64,000 nucleotides of DNA. It comes from Panicum virgatum. Lineage: Eukaryota > Streptophyta > Magnoliopsida > Poales > Poaceae. The first letter of the stretch is position 1; each line of letters begins with the position of its first letter. This document shows positions 46,501 to 58,900 of the stretch, piece by piece. Where the stretch lies: positions 39,924,464 to 39,988,463 of the forward strand of contig NC_053139.1 of the NCBI RefSeq assembly GCF_016808335.1, read 5' to 3'. A program made the position numbers and the translations under genes. The notes beneath the pieces were generated by a model, which worked only from the letters and a program-made list of their open reading frames with translations, was not told the origin of the DNA and searched no databases.

Positions 46501-47726
46501 ATAAACATTCCTTTCATCTGAGTTTGCATGAACATCTTATGAACATTCACTTCAGCAAGTCACTGAATCTAAATTCATCAATGTCATGCGATAAGCCAAA
46601 AAAATTTATAGCTTCAACTATGAAGCTAGCCAATCGTTAAAGTATGTGGTATGTAGTGTTAATTATTCACAAAAGTTGTCTCAAGTTAGAAAACAATCAG
46701 TGCCCATCAATGTCATGGATCATGGTTGTGTTGCCTCAAGTCCCCACCATGGAGATCAAAATTTAACGATGCGGGAAATCATGCTGCGGAGTTTTTGTAT
46801 CAGGTGAGTAAGGTGACCATTTTTTATATAGGATGATGTTTGTCTAAAATTAACATTGCACCGCATCATCATCCATTCTTGAGTCATGGCTGCAAGTAAA
46901 TTACAACGATTACGTGTTTCATTCTGGCTGACCGGAGCTTGAATTGCTCTCGAGTTTTCTACAGCCGCGCCCTCATACTATGTACACGACATGATCTCAT
47001 GCTTGGTGGCATGCTCTGCATTGCAAATACAACCATATAGGGAGTATTCACCATGCATATACCTTTTACCTTGAGTTTTTCAGATGTTAAAAATATGTTT
47101 TTTGTTAAAATGTGACTACTACTTCACTCGCCTTTCGAAAGTATCACATCCTGGAATATAATCATCATTATATACTAGCATTCGGACGTGACCTGATTCC
47201 TCCCCGGCTAACGTAAAAAGCATAAGATTTTTTTCTATATAAAAAAAGCTAGCACGGGGAAAGAAGAAAAGGCCTCCCATTCCCACACTGTCGAGAAGAA
47301 AAACAGGTTGAAAGCATCAAATTGCGTGTGCAGATCTACACGCTCCAAAACACACCTCCGATCCATGTCACAAGGGCACCGATCTGTTTCTTACCAGGCA
47401 ACTAACGTAACAAAGGCGAAGAGAAGAAACTGCAAGGAAAGAGACCCGATCGATCTATCATGAAGGCACCAAGGCTCTACTCTCTTCCACACATTGACGA
47501 CCATCCAGAGTTCCAGACGTCGTCTCCCAGCCGAGGAAGCCAGCGACGATTTTGCCGAGACGACGAGGTCAGAATGCAACGGCAAGAAGGAAGGCAACAA
47601 GGAGACCGGAGAGACGACTCGGTTTCGGTAGGTAGGGAGCCGTAGGAATGTATCACACACGTCACCGCGTCACCTTCTCGCATTGCTGCGTGCTCGATCT
47701 TATTATTGCGCCCTTCCCGTCCAGTC
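43518..47726. other. Long AT-rich intergenic region
   Basis: About 4.2 kb with no recognised gene. Near 43690 and 43760 there is a short repeat (TGTTATCATGTGTTC) in the presumed ERF2 3' flank. The last 500 bp rise in GC toward the RIN4-like promoter. Confidence 0.4.
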
Positions 47727-47733
47727 TATAAAA
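47727..47733 (+). promoter_or_regulatory. TATA box of the RIN4-like gene
   Basis: TATAAAA in the context AGTCTATAAAAGAAC, 261 bp upstream of the start codon; gives a leader of about 230 bp. Confidence 0.7.
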
Positions 47734-47987
47734 GAACATGGCCGAATTGGGCTGCCACTATTTCGCAGCTTCATTCGTCTCTTCGTTCCACAGTTGGCTA
47801 GCTTCTCCTCCTTTTATTAGCTAAAGGATCGGATTGCCAATTTTTGCCTAGCTTTCACCTTCCTTCTCTCCCCTGCCGTGGCTGCCTCCTTTCTCTCTCC
47901 TCTCTGTGGGGGAAGGGAGGGAAGAGACCCAAGCCAAGACCTCGCCGTCGCCATCGCCGGCCGTCCGGTCGGGTCCTCTCCGGGCGT

Positions 47988-50231
47988 ATGGCCGTGAGTG
48001 CTTCTTCCTTCCTGGCTTCCGTTTCATTTGATGCAGTCATGATCTTGTTTTTTGCTTTGCGTATGAATCGCCTAATATCTCTTGAGCCAAATCTTGTATG
48101 CATGTCACCTTTTTTGGGCATTTAGAATGATCATTTATTTTTTGGAATATCCAATAAATAAAATGCAATTAGTACTTCGCAATTTAGTAAAATGTATCAT
48201 TCAATCATCGTGCGCACCTCACCCTAATTTGGGATTCAGGGAGATGGTCACTATTTATTTCTTCACACATACATGATGGCTTATCAAATGTCTAACCCAA
48301 CCGGTTGCCGGCAAATGAAGAAGTAATGCTTGGATCATGATTCATTCATGTATGACAAAATTATGCTGGAAATTAATCATTTCATGGAAAAGCCATAGAA
48401 TGGAGACAGAGCGTTGCAAGTAGATTCGTTCATGGGTAGGCACATATATTTCATCGATCCATGCTTAATTAGATGCTTTTCGCATAAATTTGTAATGATG
48501 ATATATGTTCATCTTTCTTGAGATGAGCAAGAACAGATTTGCCACCCAAACGATTTGCTTTTGCTTGCTGATGAAGACTGCACTTTCTAGGGAGAGCGAG
48601 TCTACTCTTAAAAATGTAAACGCTCTCTTGATTGAACACGTCAAAGAATTGCGAACCCTTTTTGTTTAAACACGCAATCACTTTTGCAAAGCGTATAATC
48701 ACACGGTTCCGTCTCCTACTTGGAGGCACGTCGTTTTTGCTTATGGTCAAGAGAGTAGCTAACCAGCTGCAATCTGAATCATCGGCAAGAGAAGAGTTGA
48801 CCCGTATCCATATTCTCTATAGTCATGGTCTTCTGCTGAATTTTTTCTGCCGTTCTTAGGGCTCCTCCAGCGGTTGCCGCTGGCATGGGCAATTTCACTG
48901 GCCGGCGCAGCAGCATCAATATCTTGGAGTCTGTGCATATAAGGGAGAGAGCACTCTCACTAGATGATTAGCGCAGCGCTAGCGTAGATGTTTTTACACT
49001 GTTCATCAATTAAACAATTCCTTCAGCTGGCGACTTCGCCGGCCACTGGAGGAGGCCTTAGCTAGCCATCTGAATGGCTTTTGATGGCATCATTATTAGT
49101 ACATTTATTATCTGATCAATGGGTTACGATCCAATAGTGAAGTTGTATTTGCATTTCCATATTATTTACCACTGCATCTGCATGGCGCCTGAAAAAACTT
49201 GGATTGTTCACTCCTGGACGTTGTTGCAGAATCGGCCGCACGTGCCCAAGTTCGGCACCTGGGACAAAGACAATGTCGGGTACACGGCCTACTTCGACAA
49301 GGTGCGCGAGAACAAGGGCGCCACCGCGCCGCCGCTGCACCGGCCGTTCAACCCCAACGACCCCGAGGAGGGGCCCATGATGAGCGTCCCCCCGCCGTCG
49401 TCCTCGAGGCCGGCGACCTCGGGCGGCCTCCGGGAGCCGCAGCAGAGACACCACCACCGGCGGGCCGACAGCAGCAGCAGCAGCGCGGCGTCCGACCCGG
49501 GCGGCAGGGCCGCCGAGCAGAGCAAGTTCGCGCCGCCGCCGCAGTACTACTACCAGTACCAGCAGCGGCCGAGCCCAGAGCCGGCGGCGCAGCAGTACCA
49601 CTACCATGGCGGCCACCACCAGCACCACGACGGCCACCACCACCAGCACCAACCCCAGGCCGCGCACGGGCCTGGCGGAGGCGGCGGCCACCGCACCTCG
49701 CATGCGCAGAGGCACCACCGCCAGGCCGGGCCGGCGGCGCGCGCGCGCTCCGCCTCGCCGCAGAGCAACGCCCCGGTGAGTCTTAGAAGTCTCTTGAATC
49801 GATGAGCTCTGCAGACGCGTGATCGCTGACGTGCCGCCGCCTTGGTTTTGGCCCAGAGCCGGCAGCGGGCGTCGGCCGTGCCCAAGTTCGGCGTGTGGGA
49901 CGAGCAGACCGCGGCGGCGGCGGCGCAGGGGTTCACGGTGCAGTTCGAGAACGTGAAGCGGCACCGGGAGGTGGCCCGGACCGCGGTGCCGTCCGTGCCG
50001 CGCGCGCCGTCGCCGCCGGAGGGCGGCGCGGCGAGGCACGCCGCCCACCATCACGGCCACAAGCCCCCCTTCGTGTCCAAGGTACGTGACGATGATGCCT
50101 CGCTCGCTCACACCCCAGAGACTACCGGCCGTCTGGTACGGCGATCGATCTTGTCACTGATCAGCTCTGCATTCCTTTCCTTTCGTTGCGCGCAGATGTT
50201 CGGATGCTTCCTTCCCCCGGCCAAACACTGA
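47988..50231 (+). CDS. RIN4-like protein with two NOI domains
   Basis: Four-exon gene for a 270-residue RPM1-interacting protein 4 (RIN4)-type immune regulator, a membrane-tethered protein guarded by plant NLR receptors and cut by bacterial AvrRpt2-type proteases. Exon 1 is only ATGGCC (47988-47993, donor GTGAGT); exon 2 49230-49775; exon 3 49857-50081; exon 4 50196-50231 (11 codons plus stop). Spliced start: MANRPHVPKFGTWDKDNVGY, the first NOI domain with the PKFGxWD cleavage motif. The second NOI is in exon 3: VPKFGVWDEQTAAAAAQGFT then FENVKRHREV. The C-terminus MFGCFLPPAKH has a Cys suited to S-acylation. Between the NOIs is a linker rich in His, Gln and Tyr (YHYHGGHHQHHDGHHHQHQ). No frame breaks. 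Confidence 0.9.
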
Positions 50232-50479
50232 GGAGCAATGGCCGCCACATCTTCAGAGATTTTTCGTTCCCCGCGATTGCATTATGATCAGGCTTAGAAT
50301 GTTCTTTCATTTCATTCAGTTGTGTGTGGTGATCGATCGAGGGCCGAGAGGAAGAAGGGTTGAGGGGGGGATTTCATATTGTTATGATTGGTTTGCACAC
50401 TTACTACTATGATGTATAATGATCTGTAAATTATTGTCCTATATATCATCTGCTTAGATTAGTTACCGAGCATCCTAGA
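50232..50479. other. RIN4-like 3' flank
   Basis: Probable 3' UTR and downstream spacer; no other feature recognised. Confidence 0.4.
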
Positions 50480-50834
50480 GTTGATCACTGTTTCTAGTTA
50501 CACAGAAAACACCCACCTCTTTCAATCACATACACAGTTGCAAGTGTCGTTGAGGTGGGCCGCCATTTTTTTTTTTAAAAAAAGCGTGGTGCATCTTCAG
50601 GACGCATAACACACCGGGTGTCCTCCCTGACGAACCTTCAAAAAATTTGCTACGAATTTTATGAACGGTGGTGCTAGTTTTAATTGGGAATAAAGCGATT
50701 CCAATCAAATTAAATGCTTTCTCGTGACGTACCAGTGGCCGCATAGCTTTCTCGTGTTTTGAATGCAAGCATGAAATGCAGCACTGATGCTATGCATGAA
50801 GTCTCACAAGACATAGTTCTTGGCTTCTCTCATC

Positions 50835-50842
50835 TATATATA
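50835..50842 (+). promoter_or_regulatory. TATA box of tandem copy 1
   Basis: TATATATA in a block conserved with copies 2 and 3; no protein-coding gene follows. Confidence 0.4.
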
Positions 50843-52253
50843 GGTTCCCTTTTGAGCTTCTGCTGTTAGCTCATAGTTGGATGCAAGCTATCTAATTTGG
50901 GGCATATACTGTTTAGTTTAATATCGTTATACATAGTTTGGTGAGATATTTGAGGAAACCAATTTGGTCTTCCATACTCATGGTGACGAAAGGAAGAAAT
51001 TCTTAGGAACTACCATTTTGTTTAGGGGCCGATCCGAATCATAGTGATTCAAAACCTGGATTTGATTGACTAGCTCGCTTTGTCCATACTCCATAGAGTT
51101 AGCATGTAGTTCTTATTAATTAGGAGTACATGTTTGCTCATACTGTATGTAGTATAAGTAATTTTTTTTCATCACCCAACCATTGTTTCTGAAATTAGAC
51201 CGGGATTAAATGATGACCTTAATTTAGTTTGGGTTGATAAAAAGTCTAAACTAAATAAATTTCTCCCGCTCCCTAATTCTCCCACTCCCTAAGTCTGGAT
51301 TAATGAAGGGGATCGATGTCCCCAGTGTTCCAAACAGCCGAACCACAGAGGCGCCTGAATGCTTGGGACAACAGAGGCAGCTGGCCCTAACGTCGGAGTG
51401 CCTCATCAGTTGCCGCCGGCTGCAGCACCTGGCCTATCGTCCACGGTGTTCGATCGAGCAGTTGAATGGACGTGATGAATACGCGGTGGCGTGTAAGTTG
51501 GCGCCGAGAGGGTGGCGCCGCAGGTGACTTTGCTCCAGGATGATACGGCGATGTTCTTACTAGAACAGAGACTTCTTCAGAACAAAAATGCACACTAGTT
51601 TCAGTCTTTCAAAAGAATTGCCCAGGTACGCACAAAAAATTCACAGACGGCATTGGTAGCCGGAGAGATCGCCTGCCGAACAACCAGGCCTTGCGCCGTT
51701 TCTTGCATCCCAGTGCTATGTGAACGTCCTCCCTGACAGTCACTAGTAGGCCGCTGGCCCCTCTATGACAGACCGTAGGAACCTGATCGAGGCACTCACC
51801 TCTTTCAGTCACAGTTGCAAGTGCAATCGAGATGGGCTGCCAAACCATCTCCGGGTACCCTTGCACAAAGTAGAGGGCAGGAATGTGTGAATAGTCATGA
51901 CTTTCCTCGTCAGACCAGCATAGCCTTCGTGTGTTTCATCATTAAAATGGCAGGGAAACGTGAGTTCACTGGCCTCAAAGTCCAAGCGCAATATAAGTTT
52001 GCAAATAAAGTGTTTTATTCAACAGCGGGTCGTGAATAGAACGCTGTCAAACAAATGAGAACAAGCGAGTCAGGATACATGGTGAGATATTAGGGGAAAC
52101 CAATTGAGCTGGAGTCTTCAAGTTCATAGCTAAAGCCGGATGCAGTAGTTTGCGGGTACCTCGAGGCACGTGATGATCAGACTCACTTGATTGCACTAGA
52201 TTGTAGAGTTATTTGTTGGGAAGGTGGCGGTGTGCTAAAGTATATTGTAGATA

Positions 52254-53286
52254 CTTCCTCCGTCCCAAAATACTAGTCATCCTGTCATTTAAATTTTGTC
52301 CCAAAAAATATGGCCTAGACAGTCGTATGGATCCACAATCAATAGGAAATCTATCTACACAACCCATGATTTCCATCCCCCTCGTGCCGTTTTCCCCGAA
52401 ACAAGCCCCAGCGATGGGTGGTGGCCGCCGCAACACATGGAGGCCGAGGGTTGGTGTTCAAGGCGGCGGCATTCGTGACCGCGGCTGGGATCGTCGTCAT
52501 CCAGGTATTTGGTGGGATCGGGTCTACAAGCGCATCACAGTTCTAGGCAAGAATTTTGTCGGAGATACGCAAGATGGAGTCGGCGATGATTTGTCGGAGA
52601 TACGCAAGATGGAGTCGGCGATGAGTTCGAATTGATCCCCGATTCGGATGAAGAAGATGGTGATCATCTGTCCTATGTGGTGGTAGATGATGGTCATCTT
52701 CTTCAAAAATGATATGCTCATTGCTTCCTGGATGGACGTCACATCACGACATTAACAAAAACCATGTGGAATTTAGGAGTACTTGAAACTTACCTAGTTC
52801 TTCTTCTTCCTCGGCAACAACAATGTTCAGGACGAAAGGATGCACAACCTTGTCATGTCCATCTTCATTGACCTCAATTGGGCCATCTTCTCCATGCTCT
52901 GAAATTTCGTGATTAAGATCTAGGTCATCTGCAGGCATGTTGAAATCCATGCCGATGTGGGTGACAGGACGCGCTAAGCGAAATGGTAACACACGGCAGG
53001 ATTGGCTAGATTCATAGGCCGTGCGTGCAGATTCTGGCGCCGGGTGAAATTTGGGCTAAAACAGATTGACATGCACATGTGCATGGCGCTAAATAAAAGC
53101 GCGCAGTGCATGACGCCAAAATAATTGCTGTTGGCGGCAGCTGCATGCAGCCATGCAGATGTTAACTCATTGATTACGGCGCGCGGGATCCCTTCCAATT
53201 GGTAGGGGCTGCATGGTCATTTTACTCCATCACTAATTTGTCTAAAATTTTTCATAGTGACTACTCGTATTTTGTGATGGAGGGAG
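52254..53286 (-). mobile_element. Mariner-like element, deleted
   Basis: 1033 bp with ends CTTCCTCCGTCCCAAAATAC and GTATTTTGTGATGGAGGGAG (17 of 20 complementary) and TA target duplication (52252-52253, 53287-53288). These are the typical Stowaway/mariner termini of grasses. Sister repeat copy 3 has an uninterrupted TA at the same place. It contains a tandem pair of a roughly 35-bp unit (CGGAGATACGCAAGATGGAG, near 52560 and 52595). Confidence 0.85.
52794..52950 (-). pseudogene. Mariner-like transposase 5' exon remnant
   Basis: Open minus-strand exon starting MDFNMPADDLDLNHEISE and ending in an acidic run at a GTAAGT donor. Resembles the acidic start of plant mariner-like transposases. The catalytic DDD/E part is not present in the element. 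Confidence 0.5.
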
Positions 53287-53292
53287 TAGTAA

Positions 53293-53798
53293 TCTCTTAT
53301 CTTATTATTTGGCCAACAAACGGAGCCTCGCGTTCGCTCTAAAGACCTAAAAATTCTCACGTTAATCGAAGAAAAATAGAAAAATAAAAATTATCCACCA
53401 CTGCCATTACGATAAAAATTAGCCTAAAATATCCATGTGCCTAATTAAAAATCACCCACCAATGTCATTATGAAAAATTAAATATAAAATATCATTTAGC
53501 TATGTATCAATTACAAATATATACTATTAAGAAAAACTAAAGCTAACAACAATCAATCAAAATAAAATAAAAATAAGAATAATTATTTGCATAATATTAT
53601 TAAAGCTCAATAAATCAAATTGTTATTATAGGTAGATCATAGTTGAATTGTTTTAATCAATAATAAGACATAATTTACGATAATGAACATGATGATGTAT
53701 GGTAAAAAAATAGTATAACCTTTAAGTAAGGATACAACGATTTGTAAATTTTTGAATTTTCAATACTAGCCGCGCAAATGCGCGGGCTGTATGCCTAG
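53293..53798 (+). mobile_element. Non-autonomous Helitron, family A copy 2
   Basis: 506 bp, 5' TCTCTTATCTTATTATTTGG, 3' hairpin GCCGCGCAAATGCGCGGGC, then CTAG, between host A and T. Removing it gives AGTAA/TTACAATGATTTGG, which aligns without gaps to AGCAATTGCAATGATTTGG at 61681 in the sister repeat. Inverted copy of 18314-18817. Confidence 0.93.
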
Positions 53799-55399
53799 TT
53801 ACAATGATTTGGGGTCTTCAGTTATCCTTTATTACATTTGTATTTTGTTACCAAATCTTAAACGATGATCTCAAATTTTTTTTGTCATTGTACCTGCTAT
53901 TGTTTGGGCTAAATATTTGTGAACTTTCAAAGATGACATCTTCTACACCACAGAATTGATGCACAATTTTTTGTAAGAAAACGACAATGTATTTGTGGCA
54001 TAATTAAACTGGGAGGCTTAGAGCACTCCAGCAAGGCCCTAATAAATCTTTTCTAATAACCAATTAATACTAGTGATGTCCGAATATTCTTTTATGGTTA
54101 TTGCGGGAGTTACTTTTTTGCAGCTCTCTCCAATAATCTCATCACAAACAAACTACCGTATTGGAGAGCTTCAACTTAGGGTGGATTATTGATTCGTCCC
54201 ATAATTATTTGGAAAAGAGAAAGTTAAAAAGGAGATCTGCTGAAGCACAGTTTTATATAAACTCTCTGATCCGCTGAAGACCCTCTTAAACAGTTTGCGC
54301 CCTCATAAGCTAGCTACCATCGAACATCATTTCCGGTGTGTATGTTTTGTTTAATTTGTGTAGCCAAAGCAAGTATATTTTCTTTCAATATTCTTCAGTG
54401 ATACTATACATATAATCTAGACCTAACAATGCTTCGACACTCCCTATATTGTTTGCGTGACTTCAAATTTTCATTTTGAAAAAATGGCACCAGCGTCGAC
54501 ATCTACTGCGGCCTGTGTTTCGAACGTGGCTGGAGAAGTCGAGGTGACGAAGGCTCCTCAGCTAAGAAAGAGCACGCTGGTCGGCTGGTGGCAGATGATG
54601 AAAAGCAGCTAGACAGGATACAGGAGGAAGCGGCGGTGGCGGCGAATCGCGCAACAGCTAGAGTCCATCTATATATATGCCGCCAAATGTTAGGAGTTCG
54701 GACTACTAGGAGTCAAATCATCGTATAAGGTTCAATAACTTTTTTTTTCGAAACAAAAAAAAATTCCCAAATAAAATTTTTGTATTACTAGAACAATTAA
54801 AAAATTATTTTGAAATAAAATAAACTTATATAAATTTATTATAAAACAAATTTGATTATAAATCAACTTGTTAGGCCAGCTTAGACTCCAAAATATAAAA
54901 TCTGGAGTTGATGATAAATCTGCTGACCCCATGTGACCCCAGCAGCCCCCTGTATGCCGGCCTTGGCAGATTTTTGCAGGCCTGAGCAGTTGTCTAACAG
55001 GCTTTAGCAAGCTGTCCGACCCCTCCACACCGCATTGTCCAGAAGAATTTTTTTTAGAGCGGGCCAAGTGGGCTTATGGGCAGGCCCACACCACTTCTTC
55101 TCTGTGTTCTCTCATGGGCATGTACTTTATCACGCCAATCACACACTTGCAGGCTTCCCCCCTCCCCTGATGATCCAACCTTTTGTGTGTGTGTGTGTTT
55201 TCCCTCATGACACTCGCAATCTTTGTGAATAATATTGCTTTATTTAACCGGTAAAGCAATGCCAATGCAATGATCTTAGCTCGTGCCCTGCATGGCTTTC
55301 TTGTGTTCCAAATGAAGTTTGAAATGCAGAATAGATGCTATGCGTGTAAAGTCTCACGAGATTATTGTGATATCCAGTTTCTGACTTGCTTCTATCATC

Positions 55400-55406
55400 T
55401 ATAAAT
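55400..55406 (+). promoter_or_regulatory. TATA box of tandem copy 2
   Basis: TATAAAT in the conserved context TTGCTTCTATCATCTATAAA; matched in copy 3 at 62673-62679. Confidence 0.45.
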
Positions 55407-55754
55407 TCATGGGTGAGCTTTTGTTGCTAGCATGTTTAGACAATTGCAAAATTGGAGATCATTGCACGTGCATAATTAAATCATGGCAAGTCATTATAAA
55501 AAGTTCGGTGAGATATTTGAGGAAACCAATTTAATCTTTTTTACATGGTACCATCACTGCACAGAGCTGCCAGTAGAAGACCTATAATTTCGCTATTTGG
55601 CATGTCTATCCGAGAGCCATATTTGACAGCAATGGTGTGTATTAGTTGAAATGGTCGCGTATTGGCCATGGATACAACTTGTAGTGATTTGGGGCTTGTG
55701 AGGTTCTTTTGTGTGAGATCTATAAATTTGTGTGCTCGATGGCATCATGCCTAA

Positions 55755-55891
55755 TGTTGACTCTAGATGAACTTTCTGGAATGCTACTCCACTACTACTC
55801 CACTACTACTCCACTGGTTACATGTTACATAGCTAATATATCATACATGAGCTCTTGGGCCCCCATACACATATACATACACAGCCCAACA
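55755..55891 (-). repeat. Copia 3' LTR (137 bp)
   Basis: Minus strand begins TGTTGGGCTGTG and ends AGAGTCAACA. Has three copies of an 11-bp CCACTACTACT-type unit where the other LTR has two. Confidence 0.95.
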
Positions 55892-55904
55892 CTCCCCCCT
55901 CAAG
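55892..55904 (-). other. Copia polypurine tract
   Basis: CTTGAGGGGGGAG on the minus strand directly before the 3' LTR; primes plus-strand DNA synthesis in LTR elements. Confidence 0.85.
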
Positions 55905-58900
55905 ATGGATGATATATATTTATCATTCCCATCTTGTCACACGCTAAATTACAATCTTTCACACCTAAACCCTTGGTTAGACTATCTGCTATTTGACCAC
56001 CTGAGCTAATGTGCCTTAACTCTATAGAACCATCATCTAGCCTTTCCTTGATGAAGAATTGATCTATCTCTACATGTTTTGTTCTATCATGCTGAACTGG
56101 ATTGTTTGCAATGTTGATAGCTGACATGTTATCACACCAAATCCTCAGTGGGCATTTCCTGAGAACCTTCAATTCTGATAGAAGATTTCTTAGCCACAAC
56201 ATTTCACTCAACACAAGAGACATAGCTCTATACTCAGCCTCTGCAGTTGAACATGATACAACTGATTGTTTCTTACTTCTCCATGAAACCAGATTTCCTC
56301 CAACAAAAACACAATAGCCTGAAGTAGATCTCCTATCATCGAGGCAGCTGGCCCAATCAGCATCACAATAACCTTCCACATTTAGATGACCATGACTCTT
56401 AAATAACAAACCCTTTCCAGGACTATTCTTCAAGTATCTTAGAATACGATATACTGCATCCAAGTGTCCACTCCTAGGATCATGCATGTACCTACTCACA
56501 ACACTTACTGCATAGGAGATATCCGGTCTTGTATGAGATAAATAAATAAGCCGACCAACAAGTCTTTGATATCTCTCTTTATTCACTGGATCACCTGATT
56601 CAGCCGATAGGTTGTGATTTGCATCAATGGGTGTGGATGCAGGTCGACATCCAAGCATACCAGTCTCACAAAGTAGGTCTAAGACATACTTCCTCAGGGA
56701 GAGAACTATACCTTTTGGAGATCTAGCAATCTCAATACCAAGAAAGTATTTGAGTTGACCAAGGTCCTTAACTTCAAACTCTTTGCTCATATTCTCCTTT
56801 AAACGTTTGATCTCTACTTCATCATCACCTGTGATAATGATGCCATCAACATATACAGCCAATATTGTGACCCTGCGTCCTGAATGTCGATAGAAGACAG
56901 TATGATCATCATTGCATTGTTTGTAGCCCATAGAACACAGTGAACGTCTGAATCTATCAAACCATGCCCGTGGAGATTGTTTAAGGCCATATAAAGATTT
57001 CTTCAATTTGCATACTTTTCCAGCTATCTCAAAATTTGAATAGCCAGGTGGAATCTCCATATATACTTCTTCTTTAAGATCACCATGCAAAAAGGCATTC
57101 TTGACATCTAGTTGATGTAGGGGCCAACCAAAGTTAGCTGCACAAGAAATCAAAGTTCTCACTGTACTCATCTTTGCTACAGGTGCAAATGTCTCATCAT
57201 AGTCAATACCATACGTCTGACTATATCCTCTAGCAACAAGCCTTGCTTTGTACCTTTCTATTTTACTTTCTGGATTATGCTTCACTGTGAAGACCCACTT
57301 GCAACTAACAACTTTCTTTCCAGGTGGTAGTGTTACAAGACCCCAGGTTTTATTCTTTTCGAGAGCTCTCAATTCCTCCAACATGGCATTATGCCACTTA
57401 GGATCCTGCTTTGCTTCTTTCCAATCCTTAGGAATTTTTATAGATTGTAATGATACAATAAAAGCTCTATATGTCGGAGACAGAGATGCATAAGATACAT
57501 AATTACTTATGTCATTCTCAAAGCCATACCTTGACGGAGGCACTCCGGCCTTGACTCAAGCTTCTTTTCGTAGTGCAATAGGCACATCCAAATTAGAGTC
57601 TTCATTCTCAATTTCAGAAGGAGAGGGCACATCATCAATCTCTGAAGAATATGGTGAAGAGTGTTCAGGAGTTACCGATGGAATTGTTGATGAAGTATGT
57701 ACTTGGGATCTTGGCTTTCTTCTAGTATACACTTTCAGTGGGCCTTTATATCGTATGTTGTCAAAATTGTTCTCATGAGAAGGGGTTGGATTTAACTCAC
57801 TAGTTTCTATTCTTGGCTGAGGACCCAAGTCACTAATTACTGCTTCCATTCTCCTTAGATTTTGCATAGTTGGAATATTTACTGCACCATTGTTCTCCCC
57901 CTCTTGACTAATCTTATCTGGTTCTTTAGAATCGGAATCAAACATACAACTCAAATCTATCTTCTTTCCATAAAAAGGCACAGATTCTCTGAATGTCACA
58001 TCCATGCTGATGAACAGACGCCTCTCACTAGGACTCCAACATTTGTATCCCTTCTATCCTGAAGAATACCCCACAAAAATGCATTTTATAGCACGTGGAT
58101 CTAACTTTCCCACTGATGGTCTGTGATCCCTCACAAAGCATGTGCATCCAAAAACTTTAGGTTGAACCACAAACTTGTTCTCACCTAACAACATCTCACA
58201 AGGAGTTTTCATACTAAGAATTCTTGATGGAGTACGGTTGATGAGATATGTAGCTGTCAACACAGCTTCACTCCATAGAAACTTGGGCACATTCATAGTA
58301 AACATCAATGAGCGAGCAACTTCCAAAATATGATGATTTTTCCTTTCAGCCACACCATTTTGCGGAGGTGTATCTGGGCATGTAGTCTGATGCATTATAC
58401 CATTTGCTGATAGAGATGCATTGAATTCCTTGTTCACATACTCAGTCCCATTGTCTGTTCTTATAAGTTGAACTTGATTATTGAACTGCGTCTTCACAAG
58501 AGAACAGAAATCTTGAAAACATCTTAGCACCTCATGTTTGTGTTTCATGAGATATACCCATGTCATTCGAGAAAAACAATCAATAAAAGTAACAAAGTAC
58601 TTCATCCCACTAATAGAAACTACAGGAGATGTCCAGACATCTAAATGGATTATCATGAAGGGGGACACACTCCTAATACCCCTACTCACATAAGATGTCC
58701 TTGTGTGTTTAGCAAACTCACAGGCATCACAAAAGAGTTGGTTCTTATCCACCCTACACATTACATCAGGAAAGACTTTGCATATTTTATCAAAAGAAAT
58801 ATGCCCCATCCTACAATGCAAAAGCATCACCATAGATTTCTTGTCTCCCCCTGTTGCTCCTAAGACAGTACATAAAACATCACTTGTTTCTTCACGGTCC

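Larger units (their letters stand above)
50480..53292. repeat. Tandem segment, copy 1
   Basis: First of at least three diverged copies of a long segment. Shared blocks include the promoter-like region (50700-50990) with GATGCTATGCATGAAGTCTC, a TATATATA at 50835-50842, and GAGATATTTGAGGAAACCAA; and the region 52030-52180 (GGGGAAACCAATTGAG) which matches 61550. Contains a mariner-like insertion at 52254-53286. A minus-strand exon-like frame at 51991-51790 ends at a GTGAGT donor but is not recognised. Confidence 0.6.
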
